Source: a virus
Direction: 5' to 3' (one strand)
Virus record (IMG/VR): IMGVR_UViG_3300020474_000008
Span: 1-64,000 of that record
DNA length: 64,000 bases
Below, piece by piece: positions 54,798 to 62,891 of the stretch. A program made the translations under genes and the position numbers. A model generated the notes under the pieces. It searched no databases, was not told the DNA's origin, and worked only from the letters and a program-made list of their open reading frames with translations. The first letter of the stretch is position 1, and each line of letters opens with the position of its first letter.

Positions 54798-55626
54798 AAT
54801 TAAAAAGTAGTAGTTCTTTTCTTTCTTTCTGTTCACGCATGTAAGTGCCAACTGATCTCAATGTATATGTGTGATCAAACTCAGCAGTTTTCCACCCCTC
54901 ATTGAACCTATACTTTACAAGGGCATCAGAGTTGTATGATATAAGCATATTCATGCTGCAATCAGAACAGTCACGTGCAAATTTGTCATGATCAAATCCT
55001 TTATGCATTCTACCCTTCTTACCATAAAGACTGTCTTTGATGTCATATGGTGGATCAAGATAGATGAATGCTTTCCTTTCAGATGACTCATCTAGAAGTT
55101 CATCATAGGATAGATTTGTAATCTGCCATCCAGCAATAATCTTTTGGAACTCTGGCAGTCTTTCAATACCTCTGATAGAGAAGTTGTTCTCTGATGCCAT
55201 CTTAGAGAAAGATGATGACTCTGTGAGACCAGAGAAGGAACACTTGTTTACAATATAGAAGGCACATGCCTTGGCAAAGTCACCCACACTATCATCACTT
55301 AGATGACCCTTGGATGAATTGAAAAGCAATTTACACTTATCTGGTGTGTTATGAAATCTTTTAAGTGAACCTAAGAACTCTGCCATCTCAGAACCCCTCT
55401 CCTGCAATTGCTGCCAGAAAGTTACGAGTGGGGTGTACAGATCATTAACCCAGACATCAATGGATGGATACATTTTGGAAACCTGGATTGCCACTGAGGC
55501 ACCACCAAGAAAAGGTTCACGGTACTCACGGTAAGATGATAGATCAGGAATGTGTGGAACAATCTTCGTAAGAGCACGTGATTTGCCACCTGGATACCTC
55601 AGAGGTGTTTTCAAAGATTTCATCAT
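54775..55626 (-). CDS. DNA adenine methyltransferase (Dam/D12 class)
   Basis: A 283-aa enzyme. LRYPGGKSRALTKIVPHIPD is the SAM-binding start, YREPFLGGASVAIQVSKMYP motif I, and KAFIYLDPPYDIKDSLYGKK the D-P-P-Y catalytic motif IV of alpha-class N6-adenine methylases (target often GATC). Inserted between gp44 and gp62, where T4 has none. Could protect phage DNA or mark it for repair. Confidence 0.93.
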   Translation of the reverse strand: MMKSLKTPLRYPGGKSRALTKIVPHIPDLSSYREYREPFLGGASVAIQVSKMYPSIDVWVNDLYTPLVTFWQQLQERGSEMAEFLGSLKRFHNTPDKCKLLFNSSKGHLSDDSVGDFAKACAFYIVNKCSFSGLTESSSFSKMASENNFSIRGIERLPEFQKIIAGWQITNLSYDELLDESSERKAFIYLDPPYDIKDSLYGKKGRMHKGFDHDKFARDCSDCSMNMLISYNSDALVKYRFNEGWKTAEFDHTYTLRSVGTYMREQKERKELLLFNYGTQGLA

Positions 55627-55639
55627 AATAATTTAGCGT

Positions 55640-55942
55640 TTAGTGAATGTGTAACTCAAATGTTGGTTCTGAGTAATTCCAATTTTTATTTTTATCTCGC
55701 AGTGGTACAATATGATACTTATCACGTGGACCAACTGGATGCATCCACTTTTTACCATGATGTCCTTCACCTGGACCACCATGAGTGTGTCTATGGATGT
55801 GGCAATAACCCTTTTTAGTATGGCAATGATAATGCCTATGAGAAGGATAGTTCCAATGATGATGGTGGTGGTATGACTTATGTGCTAAGGCAGGACCACC
55901 TGCAAGTAACATAGCACTTGCAAATAAGAATGGTAAATTCAT
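55640..55942 (-). CDS. Exported histidine-rich protein
   Basis: A 100-aa protein with a signal peptide (FLFASAMLLAGGPALA) followed by a His-rich segment: HKSYHHHHHWNYPSHRHYHC, HTKKGYCHIHRHTHGG and EGHHGKKW. About 25 His plus two Cys in 80 mature residues point to metal binding in the periplasm. It resembles short YHYH-type proteins. It is odd among replication genes and overlaps the next upstream gene by ATGA. Confidence 0.8.
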   Translation of the reverse strand: MNLPFLFASAMLLAGGPALAHKSYHHHHHWNYPSHRHYHCHTKKGYCHIHRHTHGGPGEGHHGKKWMHPVGPRDKYHIVPLRDKNKNWNYSEPTFELHIH

Positions 55943-56100
55943 TGTTCCTCAGTGTAGGTAATTGTGTACTGATACTTAACTTCACCCTTTGAATTGACAA
56001 TTGTTTTGTGTTGGAGAATTCCATCACCTAACAACTTGCATACATTATCTAGCTGCATTCTGGTAAAAATTTTTCTTTCTTCATCTGTAATCTTACTCAT
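55939..56100 (-). CDS. Small soluble protein after gp44, 53 aa
   Basis: MSKITDEERKIFTRMQLDNV, then CKLLGDGILQHKTIVNSKGE, ending in a strand-rich tail. ATGA overlaps with both gp44 and the His-rich gene. Fold suggests a small helix-plus-hairpin protein. Function unknown. Confidence 0.65.
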   Translation of the reverse strand: MSKITDEERKIFTRMQLDNVCKLLGDGILQHKTIVNSKGEVKYQYTITYTEEQ

Positions 56101-57038
56101 AGACACTCCACCATAATTTCAGTGAGACAAGCAAGCATGTTTATTTCTTGGTCTGCGACAAAACTGCTTTGATACTGATACTTAGCAATGATGAGCACAG
56201 CAGCAGCAATAGCAGAACCTTCAAGGGATGAATAGCAAGCATCGTAAATACTGCGAAGAAGGACAGTAGGATCATTGTCCAGATTATCAACGACCCATTT
56301 ACGTACTTTCGTAAAATCTTTTTCTTTGAGGTGTTTAAAGAGATCATCAGTCTTTACATTAGAAAAGTTTGCAAGTATACCTGAGTCAATGCTGCCACCA
56401 GAGGCATACCTTTGACATTCATTCAGCACTCTACGCCAATCAGGGAAGTGCTTGTTAATTAGTTCTGCAAGAACTCTTGGGTCATATCCAATACTTTCCT
56501 GATCCAGGATTTCTTGGAGTCTTTTGAAGAACTGTCCTGCAAGGAGTTGTCGTTCTTTTCCTTTGAGGGAGAAGTCAATGACTGAGCACCTGCTGTGAAG
56601 GGGTTGGATGATTTTGTTTTTGTAGTTGCAGGTGAAGATGAACCTGCAGTTTCCAATAAACTCCTCTGTAAACGCCCTAAGGCAGAGTTGTACATCTGGG
56701 GTGGTGTTGTCAGCCTCATCAATGATGATGACTTTGTGTTTTGCTGAAGAAGATAACGATACAGTTGAAGCGAAGTTCTTGGCATTGTTACGTACAGTGT
56801 CTAGGAATCTACCCTCATCAGAACCATTGATGACATAATAATCAGCACCCAGTTCCTCACACAATGCTTTGGCAACTGTGGTCTTACCACATCCTGGTGG
56901 TCCTGAGAGGAGGAGGTTAGGAACCTCTCCTTTATCTAGGAAATCAAGGAAAGTTTTCTTGGTATTGTCAGGAAGAATACACTCTTCAATCTTCTTGGGG
57001 CGATACTTCTCAACCCAAATAAATTCACTACGACTCAT
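56097..57038 (-). CDS. Clamp loader ATPase (T4 gp44-like)
   Basis: A 313-aa AAA+ protein starting MSRSEFIWVEKYRPKKIEEC at 57038. Walker A is LLLSGPPGCGKTTVAKALCE, Walker B is HKVIIIDEADNTTPDVQLCL, and the arginine finger is in QPLHSRCSVIDF. It loads the gp45 clamp with gp62. Confidence 0.96.
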   Translation of the reverse strand: MSRSEFIWVEKYRPKKIEECILPDNTKKTFLDFLDKGEVPNLLLSGPPGCGKTTVAKALCEELGADYYVINGSDEGRFLDTVRNNAKNFASTVSLSSSAKHKVIIIDEADNTTPDVQLCLRAFTEEFIGNCRFIFTCNYKNKIIQPLHSRCSVIDFSLKGKERQLLAGQFFKRLQEILDQESIGYDPRVLAELINKHFPDWRRVLNECQRYASGGSIDSGILANFSNVKTDDLFKHLKEKDFTKVRKWVVDNLDNDPTVLLRSIYDACYSSLEGSAIAAAVLIIAKYQYQSSFVADQEINMLACLTEIMVECL

Positions 57039-57040
57039 AA

Positions 57041-57568
57041 TCAAATCCAATCAGGTTTACGGTGTGGAAGTTTAATATAATTATCACACACCCATGGTTT
57101 AGAAGCAATATAGCGCTTGTACTTTGTGTAGATGTCAATTGTTGTATCTTGCTTGAACTCATCAGGTCCAGCAAATACAAAAGGTGTTGGACCCTTGCCA
57201 CTACGACCTTGTGGATCAGAAGTAGGAAGGATCTTCTTTGCTGCTAAGAGACTAGCATGGCAAGTATGAACCTTTCCATATCTAGCAGTATATTCACCAC
57301 ACAAGGCAAGACCATGTGCTAACAACCACTGCCAGTTGTTCACATAGGAGTTTGCCCATATGGTGCAGGGATGGTTCCTGAAAGCACCTGTGGTGGTCTT
57401 GTAGGGTTGTCCATCTGCCCTAGGGATGGTTCCAAACCCATGCCCCCACTTGTCAGAACAGACAATGGAGAGCATCTGACAGGTCTCTAAGGGCATCTTG
57501 ACAATGTGCTTGTCTGGAAGAGATCTGGCAGACTCCCAAGGACTGGGAGAGGTCACAAAGATATTCAT
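57041..57568 (-). CDS. Conserved-type phage protein (MNIFVxxxxP family)
   Basis: A 175-aa protein: MNIFVTSPSPWESARSLPDK, HIVKMPLETCQMLSIVCSDK, HPCTIWANSYVNNWQWLLAH and TPFVFAGPDEFKQD. The D-K-H-I-V-K-M-x-L-E-x-x-Q-M-L block is a phage family I recall being loosely linked to pyrimidine-dimer glycosylase-type proteins, but I cannot confirm that. Stop lies 2 bp before gp44. Confidence 0.7.
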   Translation of the reverse strand: MNIFVTSPSPWESARSLPDKHIVKMPLETCQMLSIVCSDKWGHGFGTIPRADGQPYKTTTGAFRNHPCTIWANSYVNNWQWLLAHGLALCGEYTARYGKVHTCHASLLAAKKILPTSDPQGRSGKGPTPFVFAGPDEFKQDTTIDIYTKYKRYIASKPWVCDNYIKLPHRKPDWI

Positions 57569-57813
57569 AATAATTTACTACCACCAATGATAAGTAGGAA
57601 TGTAAGCATTATAACCACATCCCAGGATTTTGTCCTAATGAAATATGGAACAGAGATTAAATCTGCTATAAAATGCAGACACACACCTACTGTAACATTC
57701 ACATGTAGCACAATGAAATAGGCAGTAATGACACCAATACTGCCTACTATTCTAAGGGGTATATCAACCGAAGGTTGAGTCAGGTTCAAGTGCGATGAAG
57801 TATGTGACATCAA
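57565..57813 (-). CDS. Membrane protein between clamp and clamp loader genes
   Basis: Up to 82 aa with three hydrophobic stretches (VGSIGVITAYFIVLHVNVTV, VCLHFIADLISVPYFI, DVVIMLTFLLIIGGSKLL). The first 15 or so codons overlap the end of gp45. No ATG begins after the overlap, so either this start or a non-AUG start is used. Function unknown. Confidence 0.6.
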   Translation of the reverse strand: MMSHTSSHLNLTQPSVDIPLRIVGSIGVITAYFIVLHVNVTVGVCLHFIADLISVPYFIRTKSWDVVIMLTFLLIIGGSKLL

Positions 57814-58429
57814 TATTCTGATTGGTGAATCTAGACAGGAGTTTGGAGGAGACCACTACATCATAGGATCCAGGAACAATCTTCAAATTCTCTTCCTTGA
57901 AATTGAATGTGAACTCAGCATCAGTCTCACCAACCACGATTGAGAAATCATTGGATGTATCATTCTTTTTATCACGTGCTACAAGTTTAATTACACCTGC
58001 TTCACCAATAGCAGATACATCAGGAAGTTGATAGATAGATGCTGCTTTTTTGAGTTTTTCAAGTTGTTGACTTGTCAGTTCAAAACAAACATCCTCAGTG
58101 GGGAGAGAGATCTCTTTCTCAGGAGGAGCAACAATGACTGTAGGGTCAGCAAAGAAATACTTGGATCGCATCTTGCCTTCCCTAATCATCACATAATCAT
58201 CACTCTTAAAGTCCAGTTCAGGACTTGCATGAAGAGACAGACCATTAAGGAACTGGTTCAGGTCATAGATACCAAAGTCCTTTGGAAAGGACTCCTCAAC
58301 TGTTGCCTCTGCCAGGATGTTCTTCATCACTGAAATAGAACGCAGTTTGCTACCCTCTTTGAATAGAATGGACTGATTGATGGAAGAGAAGTTTTTAAGG
58401 AGGTTTACAGTTGTTTCAGAAAGTTTCAT
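57764..58429 (-). CDS. DNA polymerase sliding clamp (T4 gp45-like)
   Basis: A 221-aa protein. MKLSETTVNLLKNFSSINQS at 58429 aligns with the T4 gp45 start, and YDLNQFLNGLSLHASPELDF and PGSYDVVVSSKLLSRFTNQN with its core and C-terminus (FIALEPDSTFG). Forms the trimeric clamp for gp43 and the T4-type late-transcription co-activator, which matters for the many late promoters here. Upstream in-frame Met/TTG codons are disfavoured. Confidence 0.95.
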   Translation of the reverse strand: MKLSETTVNLLKNFSSINQSILFKEGSKLRSISVMKNILAEATVEESFPKDFGIYDLNQFLNGLSLHASPELDFKSDDYVMIREGKMRSKYFFADPTVIVAPPEKEISLPTEDVCFELTSQQLEKLKKAASIYQLPDVSAIGEAGVIKLVARDKKNDTSNDFSIVVGETDAEFTFNFKEENLKIVPGSYDVVVSSKLLSRFTNQNIDVTYFIALEPDSTFG

Positions 58430-58449
58430 ATGGTTGCGTAGTTTCATTA

Positions 58450-59052
58450 TCAAAATGGATAGTCAGAGACCTTGTAGTGGTCATCAAAGTGTAGTAGAAG
58501 CATAGCATAGTGAATTACTTTCAGCAAATCAACTTTACTCTTACCATCCTTGGCACCATAACGACTGCCATATTTGAGGATGTTTGACTGACAGAAAGCA
58601 GATGCTAGTCCCTTTGCTGCCATCAAATCAATAGTTTGAATATCCTTGAACCCATTAGCAGTTCCAGTGTAGTGACTGCGATAGGTGCCACCAACATAGT
58701 CAGTGATGTCTTTGATGATTACATCTTCATGATACTTCCAACGACCATTGTTATTATCAGTTGAAGGAAGATCAGGAATAGGAGTGTAATCAGGAGTGTA
58801 ATCAAAGGAGATTGTATCCTGACCACTACCACCAATAATTACTGGTTCAGCACCAAGATTAATAGAGTCAGGACTTGCATAAGGATTGCCAGTCAAACTA
58901 ATGCCATCCATTTCCCAAAAATCATTGTAGTCTTCTTGTGTGGCACTTGTAATTCCAAGAGATGTTCTCCCTGGATCATTACGATCATATTCATAATAAT
59001 ACTTTGAGTGTTCAGTCATAGTATCGTAAAGTAAACTCCAAGCGTTTGTCAT
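58450..59052 (-). CDS. DUF3310-like protein
   Basis: A 200-aa protein. The C-terminal part (LASAFCQSNILKYGSRYGAK, DGKSKVDLLKVIHYAMLLLH) matches the DUF3310 pattern of phage nucleotide-kinase-like proteins. The N-terminal half is Asp/Tyr/Asn-rich and low in complexity (YDRNDPGRTSLG, DYTPDYTPIPD). Start may be the second Met at 59019. Function unknown. Confidence 0.75.
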   Translation of the reverse strand: MTNAWSLLYDTMTEHSKYYYEYDRNDPGRTSLGITSATQEDYNDFWEMDGISLTGNPYASPDSINLGAEPVIIGGSGQDTISFDYTPDYTPIPDLPSTDNNNGRWKYHEDVIIKDITDYVGGTYRSHYTGTANGFKDIQTIDLMAAKGLASAFCQSNILKYGSRYGAKDGKSKVDLLKVIHYAMLLLHFDDHYKVSDYPF

Positions 59053-59060
59053 TAATTATA

Positions 59061-60137
59061 TCAAGCAGATTGGTCATTGTCAATCATTTGGAAGTCAGCA
59101 TCAACCTTGTCATACAGTTCCAAGAAGGATGCTTTGGTCTCTTCATCAAAGCGATTGATGCAGACACTGATTGCTTTCTCCTTGCTATTGAAGATGCTGA
59201 AAGCATTGATGATGTGAACCAGACGACGTGTGCTGATGATATCCTCAATACCACCATCATAGAAGGTCTTGCGAATGATGTCTGCCCAATCCACAAGGTG
59301 CTTACAGAAGGCACGATCCTCAATACCCAGGTCCAGAGCAATGCCTTCAAGGATCTTCTGCTCAGTGGCAGGAGAGGGATAGGACTGCTCAAAGGTCACA
59401 GGGAACCTTTCAAGGAATGCTTCATTCAAGACATTGGTGCCAATGAAACGTCCATCATCAGAACCCTTACCCTTGGTGTTGGCAGTAGCAATGATCTGGA
59501 AACCTTTCTTAGGAGTGATGTACTGACCAGTCTTTTTCAGGAACAGACCTTTACCTTCAAGAATGGATTGGAGACAGAGGATTTTGTTTGAAGCAAGGTC
59601 AATCTCATCCAGTAGCAGGACTGCTCCTCTTTGGAGTGCTTCAATGACAGGTCCATTATGCCATACAGTTTCCCCATTAACAAGACGAAAGCCACCAATA
59701 AGATCATCTTCATCAGTTTCAATGGTGATGTTTACACGAATCAGTTCTCTTTTGAGTTGGGCACACGCTTGCTCAACACAGAACGTTTTGCCATTGCCAG
59801 AGAGACCTGTAATGAACGCAGGGTAGAAAAGATTGGACTTAATAATTTTTTTAATATCTGCGAAATTACCAAACTGGACGAAGGTATCATCTTTTACTGG
59901 GATAAGGTTCTGTTCAAAAGCAGGTTGTGCAGCAGGTGCATCAAAAGACTGTTCAAGCTGCTCCTTTACAGTTAGGTTCCACTTACCACGACCAACTTTG
60001 TAGTCATCAAGTTTTTTAGTAACAGTCTGATAGGTAGTACCATTCATTGCACACCAGGCACGAATGTCAGCAGCAACTACTTCAGATCCATACAGGTTGT
60101 TGAGAGAGGAGAGGAGGTATTCAGTGGAGAGTGCCAT
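59061..60137 (-). CDS. cobS: MoxR/CobS-type AAA+ ATPase
   Basis: About 358 aa starting MALSTEYLLSSLNNLYGSEV. Walker A is AFITGLSGNGKTFCVEQACA, Walker B is GAVLLLDEIDLASNKILCLQ, and GFQIIATANTKGKGSDDGRF the sensor I region. Annotated as CobS (cobaltochelatase subunit) in cyanophages. It pairs with the VWA/HExxH protein upstream, the classic MoxR-VWA arrangement, so a chaperone-like remodelling role is as likely as cobalt insertion. Confidence 0.93.
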   Translation of the reverse strand: MALSTEYLLSSLNNLYGSEVVAADIRAWCAMNGTTYQTVTKKLDDYKVGRGKWNLTVKEQLEQSFDAPAAQPAFEQNLIPVKDDTFVQFGNFADIKKIIKSNLFYPAFITGLSGNGKTFCVEQACAQLKRELIRVNITIETDEDDLIGGFRLVNGETVWHNGPVIEALQRGAVLLLDEIDLASNKILCLQSILEGKGLFLKKTGQYITPKKGFQIIATANTKGKGSDDGRFIGTNVLNEAFLERFPVTFEQSYPSPATEQKILEGIALDLGIEDRAFCKHLVDWADIIRKTFYDGGIEDIISTRRLVHIINAFSIFNSKEKAISVCINRFDEETKASFLELYDKVDADFQMIDNDQSA

Positions 60138-60159
60138 AGTGGTTTGTTTCAACAATCAT

Positions 60160-60193
60160 ATTATAAAGGATGGAGCAGGGTCAGACCCTGCTC
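60160..60193 (-). other. Stem-loop with -10-like TATAAT
   Basis: GAGCAGGG/CCCTGCTC hairpin (60173-60193) followed on the minus strand by TATAAT (60165-60160), 23 bp before the cobS ATG. It may end the cobT transcript and start a new one, though no -35 is evident. Confidence 0.45.
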
Positions 60194-60218
60194 AGTGGAC
60201 AGTGTGTGGACTGGTTTG

Positions 60219-62291
60219 TCAGGCAACCAATTCCATGAACTTACCAAGAACTTTTTTATTTAGTGCCTTGGTTTTAAGATTCTTAACAAAAGCAGACTTG
60301 ATTTTTGCTTTGGAAGCACCTTCCTCAACTTCAAAATCAGCATCATTGTTAAGTGCAGAAGTCATCATAGCAAAGTAAGAAGTGTAACCAGTGCCTTTGA
60401 TATCATAATACTTCTGTTTCTGAATCTTTTTCATATCAGAATCAGCAATCCATTCATACCTTTTGATGAAGGATGAAAATTCTCTACCACCACAAAGACG
60501 AATACCAATGAAATTACAGTCTTTGTTCTCCTCTTTTAGATTTTCAAGAAGAACTTGTGTGAACTGATAGTATTCATGTGAGAACATATAGGTGTGACCT
60601 GTCTTCCTGTTACGGAGGTAAGAAGTGCCTGCATATACATGCTTACAACCTCTGCCACCATATGCACCCTCCCTTGCCATCATAAGGGAGTTTGCTTCAC
60701 CATCAGTCAAGATAAAGCAGTTTACCTTTTGAAGTCCATGCATTTTTTTGAATGCAGGGATAATCTTGTGAAGTGCAATGATTGACTCATTCAATGGAGT
60801 TCCAGACAGACCAAACTCTGCTGGGTAGTTGTATGCACCATAACTCCTGAAATTGTTTGCAAGTCTGAAAAGAGACAGCATCTGCTTTTCCAATTCTTTT
60901 TTCTTGACACGACTAGTCAGAAAATTCATCAACTTGAAATCACCAGAGAGAATGAACTTACCCTCTTCCCAAACATGTGGTGTTCTTTCTTCATCAGCAT
61001 CTCTGACATATGTGGTAGTGAAGGCATACACATCAAATGGGATGTTGCACTTATTACAGAACCAAATCAGATTGAAGAGTTGCTTGATTGTACTCACAAT
61101 AGAGTCAGCCATAGAACCAGACCAATCAAGGATAAAAATCAAACCATGATTCTTACCATCAGGAAGAATAGTTACCTTCTTGAAAAGGTCTTCATTGTAC
61201 TTGTAAGTATGAAGTTTGGTGCAATCAAGAACACCAGTCCTAGAAGTAGCAGCACGAGCATAGGCATCAGCAGACTTCCTACATTCAAACTCCTTCACCA
61301 GATAATTGACTTCCTTCTGTGCTGACTTTTTGAACTCAGCATACTGATGGTCTACCCACTTATAAACTTCATCTTCACTCTTTGAATAAAGATCCTCTGC
61401 CCAGTCAAACTTTTGTCTGATTTCAGAGAAGGGCACAATGATTTTATCTAGTTCAAAATCAGGAACTTCAATGTATTCATTCTCCTGCCCTGCTTCCAAG
61501 TTACCATTGAACTCTTCAACACGTTCTTCAAAGGTCTGATCAGTCTGAACTTGTGGTTCAGCATTCTCAACAATCTCTTCTTCAATCAACTCTTCATATT
61601 TGGTCTCATCAGGACCAAGGTCAGGGCGTTCTTCCTCAGAATCACCAGATGCTTCTGGTGGTGGAGTCTGCTGCTGTTGCTCCTGTTGCTCACCACCTTC
61701 TGCACCACCAGTCTGTGGTGGTTGAATCATAGGTTGTGACTCTTGCTTAGGTTTCTTACAATAAGCATACAGTGCCTTTGCTGCTGCTACTGCATCCTCA
61801 AAGGTCTCAGCATCACCAATCTGTTTGATGATATCCATCTCATCATCATAGAGAGGGATGTCAACATAATCACCAATCTTGAAGTACAGGTTGGCACGAT
61901 CTGCCAGGTTCATATCATCAACATTTTCATCCTCAATACAGAAGAAGTCATCCCTTGCCAGTTCTTTGTAACCAGCATTGAATGATTTGAATAGACCAGG
62001 ATACTTACGTTTCATAAGTTTCTCAATGCGTGCGTCCTCTGTCACATTGACAAACTGTTGGGGCACAGTTCCTTCCCAACTCCAATCATCAGGAGTGAAC
62101 AATGCGTGTCCTACTTCATGACCCACAAGCATATCATAGACACTGTTGGAAGCACGTTTCCACATTGGCAGGGTCAATACCCTAGTCTCAACATTGAACT
62201 GTGCAGTTGCAACCTGCTTATGCTCAACCACAAGGTCCTCAGTAGCAAGCAACTTTGCTAGCTGGGACTTGACTTCATAGTTGACTGGCAT
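60219..62291 (-). CDS. cobT: CobT-like VWA protein with zincin motif
   Basis: A 690-aa protein. Near residue 80: SVYDMLVGHEVGHALFTPDD carries HExxH. Residues 190-270 form a Gln/Glu/Pro-rich acidic linker. GLIFILDWSGSMADSIVSTI at about residue 395 is a MIDAS site (D-x-S-x-S) of a von Willebrand A domain, continued by VNCFILTDGEANSLM. CobT and other MoxR partners share this layout. It precedes cobS in the same direction. Confidence 0.88.
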   Translation of the reverse strand: MPVNYEVKSQLAKLLATEDLVVEHKQVATAQFNVETRVLTLPMWKRASNSVYDMLVGHEVGHALFTPDDWSWEGTVPQQFVNVTEDARIEKLMKRKYPGLFKSFNAGYKELARDDFFCIEDENVDDMNLADRANLYFKIGDYVDIPLYDDEMDIIKQIGDAETFEDAVAAAKALYAYCKKPKQESQPMIQPPQTGGAEGGEQQEQQQQTPPPEASGDSEEERPDLGPDETKYEELIEEEIVENAEPQVQTDQTFEERVEEFNGNLEAGQENEYIEVPDFELDKIIVPFSEIRQKFDWAEDLYSKSEDEVYKWVDHQYAEFKKSAQKEVNYLVKEFECRKSADAYARAATSRTGVLDCTKLHTYKYNEDLFKKVTILPDGKNHGLIFILDWSGSMADSIVSTIKQLFNLIWFCNKCNIPFDVYAFTTTYVRDADEERTPHVWEEGKFILSGDFKLMNFLTSRVKKKELEKQMLSLFRLANNFRSYGAYNYPAEFGLSGTPLNESIIALHKIIPAFKKMHGLQKVNCFILTDGEANSLMMAREGAYGGRGCKHVYAGTSYLRNRKTGHTYMFSHEYYQFTQVLLENLKEENKDCNFIGIRLCGGREFSSFIKRYEWIADSDMKKIQKQKYYDIKGTGYTSYFAMMTSALNNDADFEVEEGASKAKIKSAFVKNLKTKALNKKVLGKFMELVA

Positions 62292-62379
62292 AGTGTCTCT
62301 TGCTTATGTGAATAGTCTACATCATCCAGGAGGTTTTCAAACCCCTTGCAACCACTTCCTAAACTGTCACACGCACCAA

Positions 62380-62408
62380 CCCCCCACACTTATTTAAGGT
62401 GCAGGGGG
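62380..62408 (-). other. GC-rich stem-loop upstream of cobT
   Basis: CCCCCCACAC (62380-62389) pairs with GTGCAGGGGG (62399-62408) with two wobble pairs and a 9-nt loop. On the minus strand it is followed by mixed sequence, not a U-tract. Could be a leader structure or weak terminator. Confidence 0.5.
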
Positions 62409-62440
62409 CTTTGGTCTTGAACTCCTTTTAAGGTTTTTTG

Positions 62441-62611
62441 CTAGTTCTCAGTTAGGATGTGTCTGCAAAATCTCCTTGCTTGATGGTCTATTATACCACA
62501 TTCAGAGATGCACTGGAAGTAATCGGAAACTTGGTCGTATTTCTCATTTTGAGTGTTTTTTTGATCCCACTTCCAGGATGCTAGTTCATTATGTGATATT
62601 AGGTTGTGCAT
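62441..62611 (-). CDS. Small cysteine-containing protein, 56 aa
   Basis: MHNLISHNELASWKWDQKNT ... FQCISECGIIDHQARRFCRH, ILTEN. Cys spacing C-x3-C...C might bind metal. AGGAGGT lies 5 bp upstream of the ATG, one of the best ribosome sites in the window, and CTAAATA is 25 bp upstream. A real, late-expressed gene of unknown function. Confidence 0.75.
   Translation of the reverse strand: MHNLISHNELASWKWDQKNTQNEKYDQVSDYFQCISECGIIDHQARRFCRHILTEN
62490..62495 (-). promoter_or_regulatory. Possible extended -10 promoter for cobT
   Basis: TGGTATAAT on the minus strand inside the 62441 gene. No clear -35. Could give early transcription of the cobT/cobS pair. Confidence 0.35.
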
Positions 62612-62636
62612 GATAACCTCCTCATCTCACTATCAA

Positions 62637-62643
62637 TATTTAG
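62637..62643 (-). promoter_or_regulatory. Late promoter motif CTAAATA
   Basis: CTAAATA on the minus strand, 25 bp before the ATG at 62611 and 10 bp past the stop of the 45-aa gene. Confidence 0.55.
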
Positions 62644-62653
62644 TCATCGTATG

Positions 62654-62791
62654 CTAACTTAATGTATTTTCTGTTACATTTAACTTCTTCTTCAAGAACT
62701 TTAATGCTTCTTTACGTTGCCTAACTGCCTGTGGTTTTAGGTGAACTTTCTGGATCTTCTTGGAGTGATGCTGCCAGTTTGGAGTGTTCAT
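62654..62791 (-). CDS. Small basic protein nested after gp46, 45 aa
   Basis: MNTPNWQHHSKKIQKVHLKP, QAVRQRKEALKFLKKKLNVT. Very basic and helical, possibly nucleic-acid binding. The first half overlaps the 56-aa gene at 62721 in another frame. Moderate support from amino-acid character. Confidence 0.5.
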   Translation of the reverse strand: MNTPNWQHHSKKIQKVHLKPQAVRQRKEALKFLKKKLNVTENTLS

Positions 62792-62891
62792 TGAGATACC
62801 TGTCAGATGCAGGGTCGGTTATTAGGGTCATAGTCTTACTGAATTCTGCCCCCATGTCAACAGGGCGTCTAACAAACTTGCCGTAGGTCAT
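62721..62891 (-). CDS. Small protein after gp46, 56 aa
   Basis: MTYGKFVRRPVDMGAEFSKT, MTLITDPASDRYLNEHSKLA. Starts in an ATGA overlap with gp46, which supports translation by coupling. Function unknown. Confidence 0.6.
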   Translation of the reverse strand: MTYGKFVRRPVDMGAEFSKTMTLITDPASDRYLNEHSKLAASLQEDPESSPKTTGS

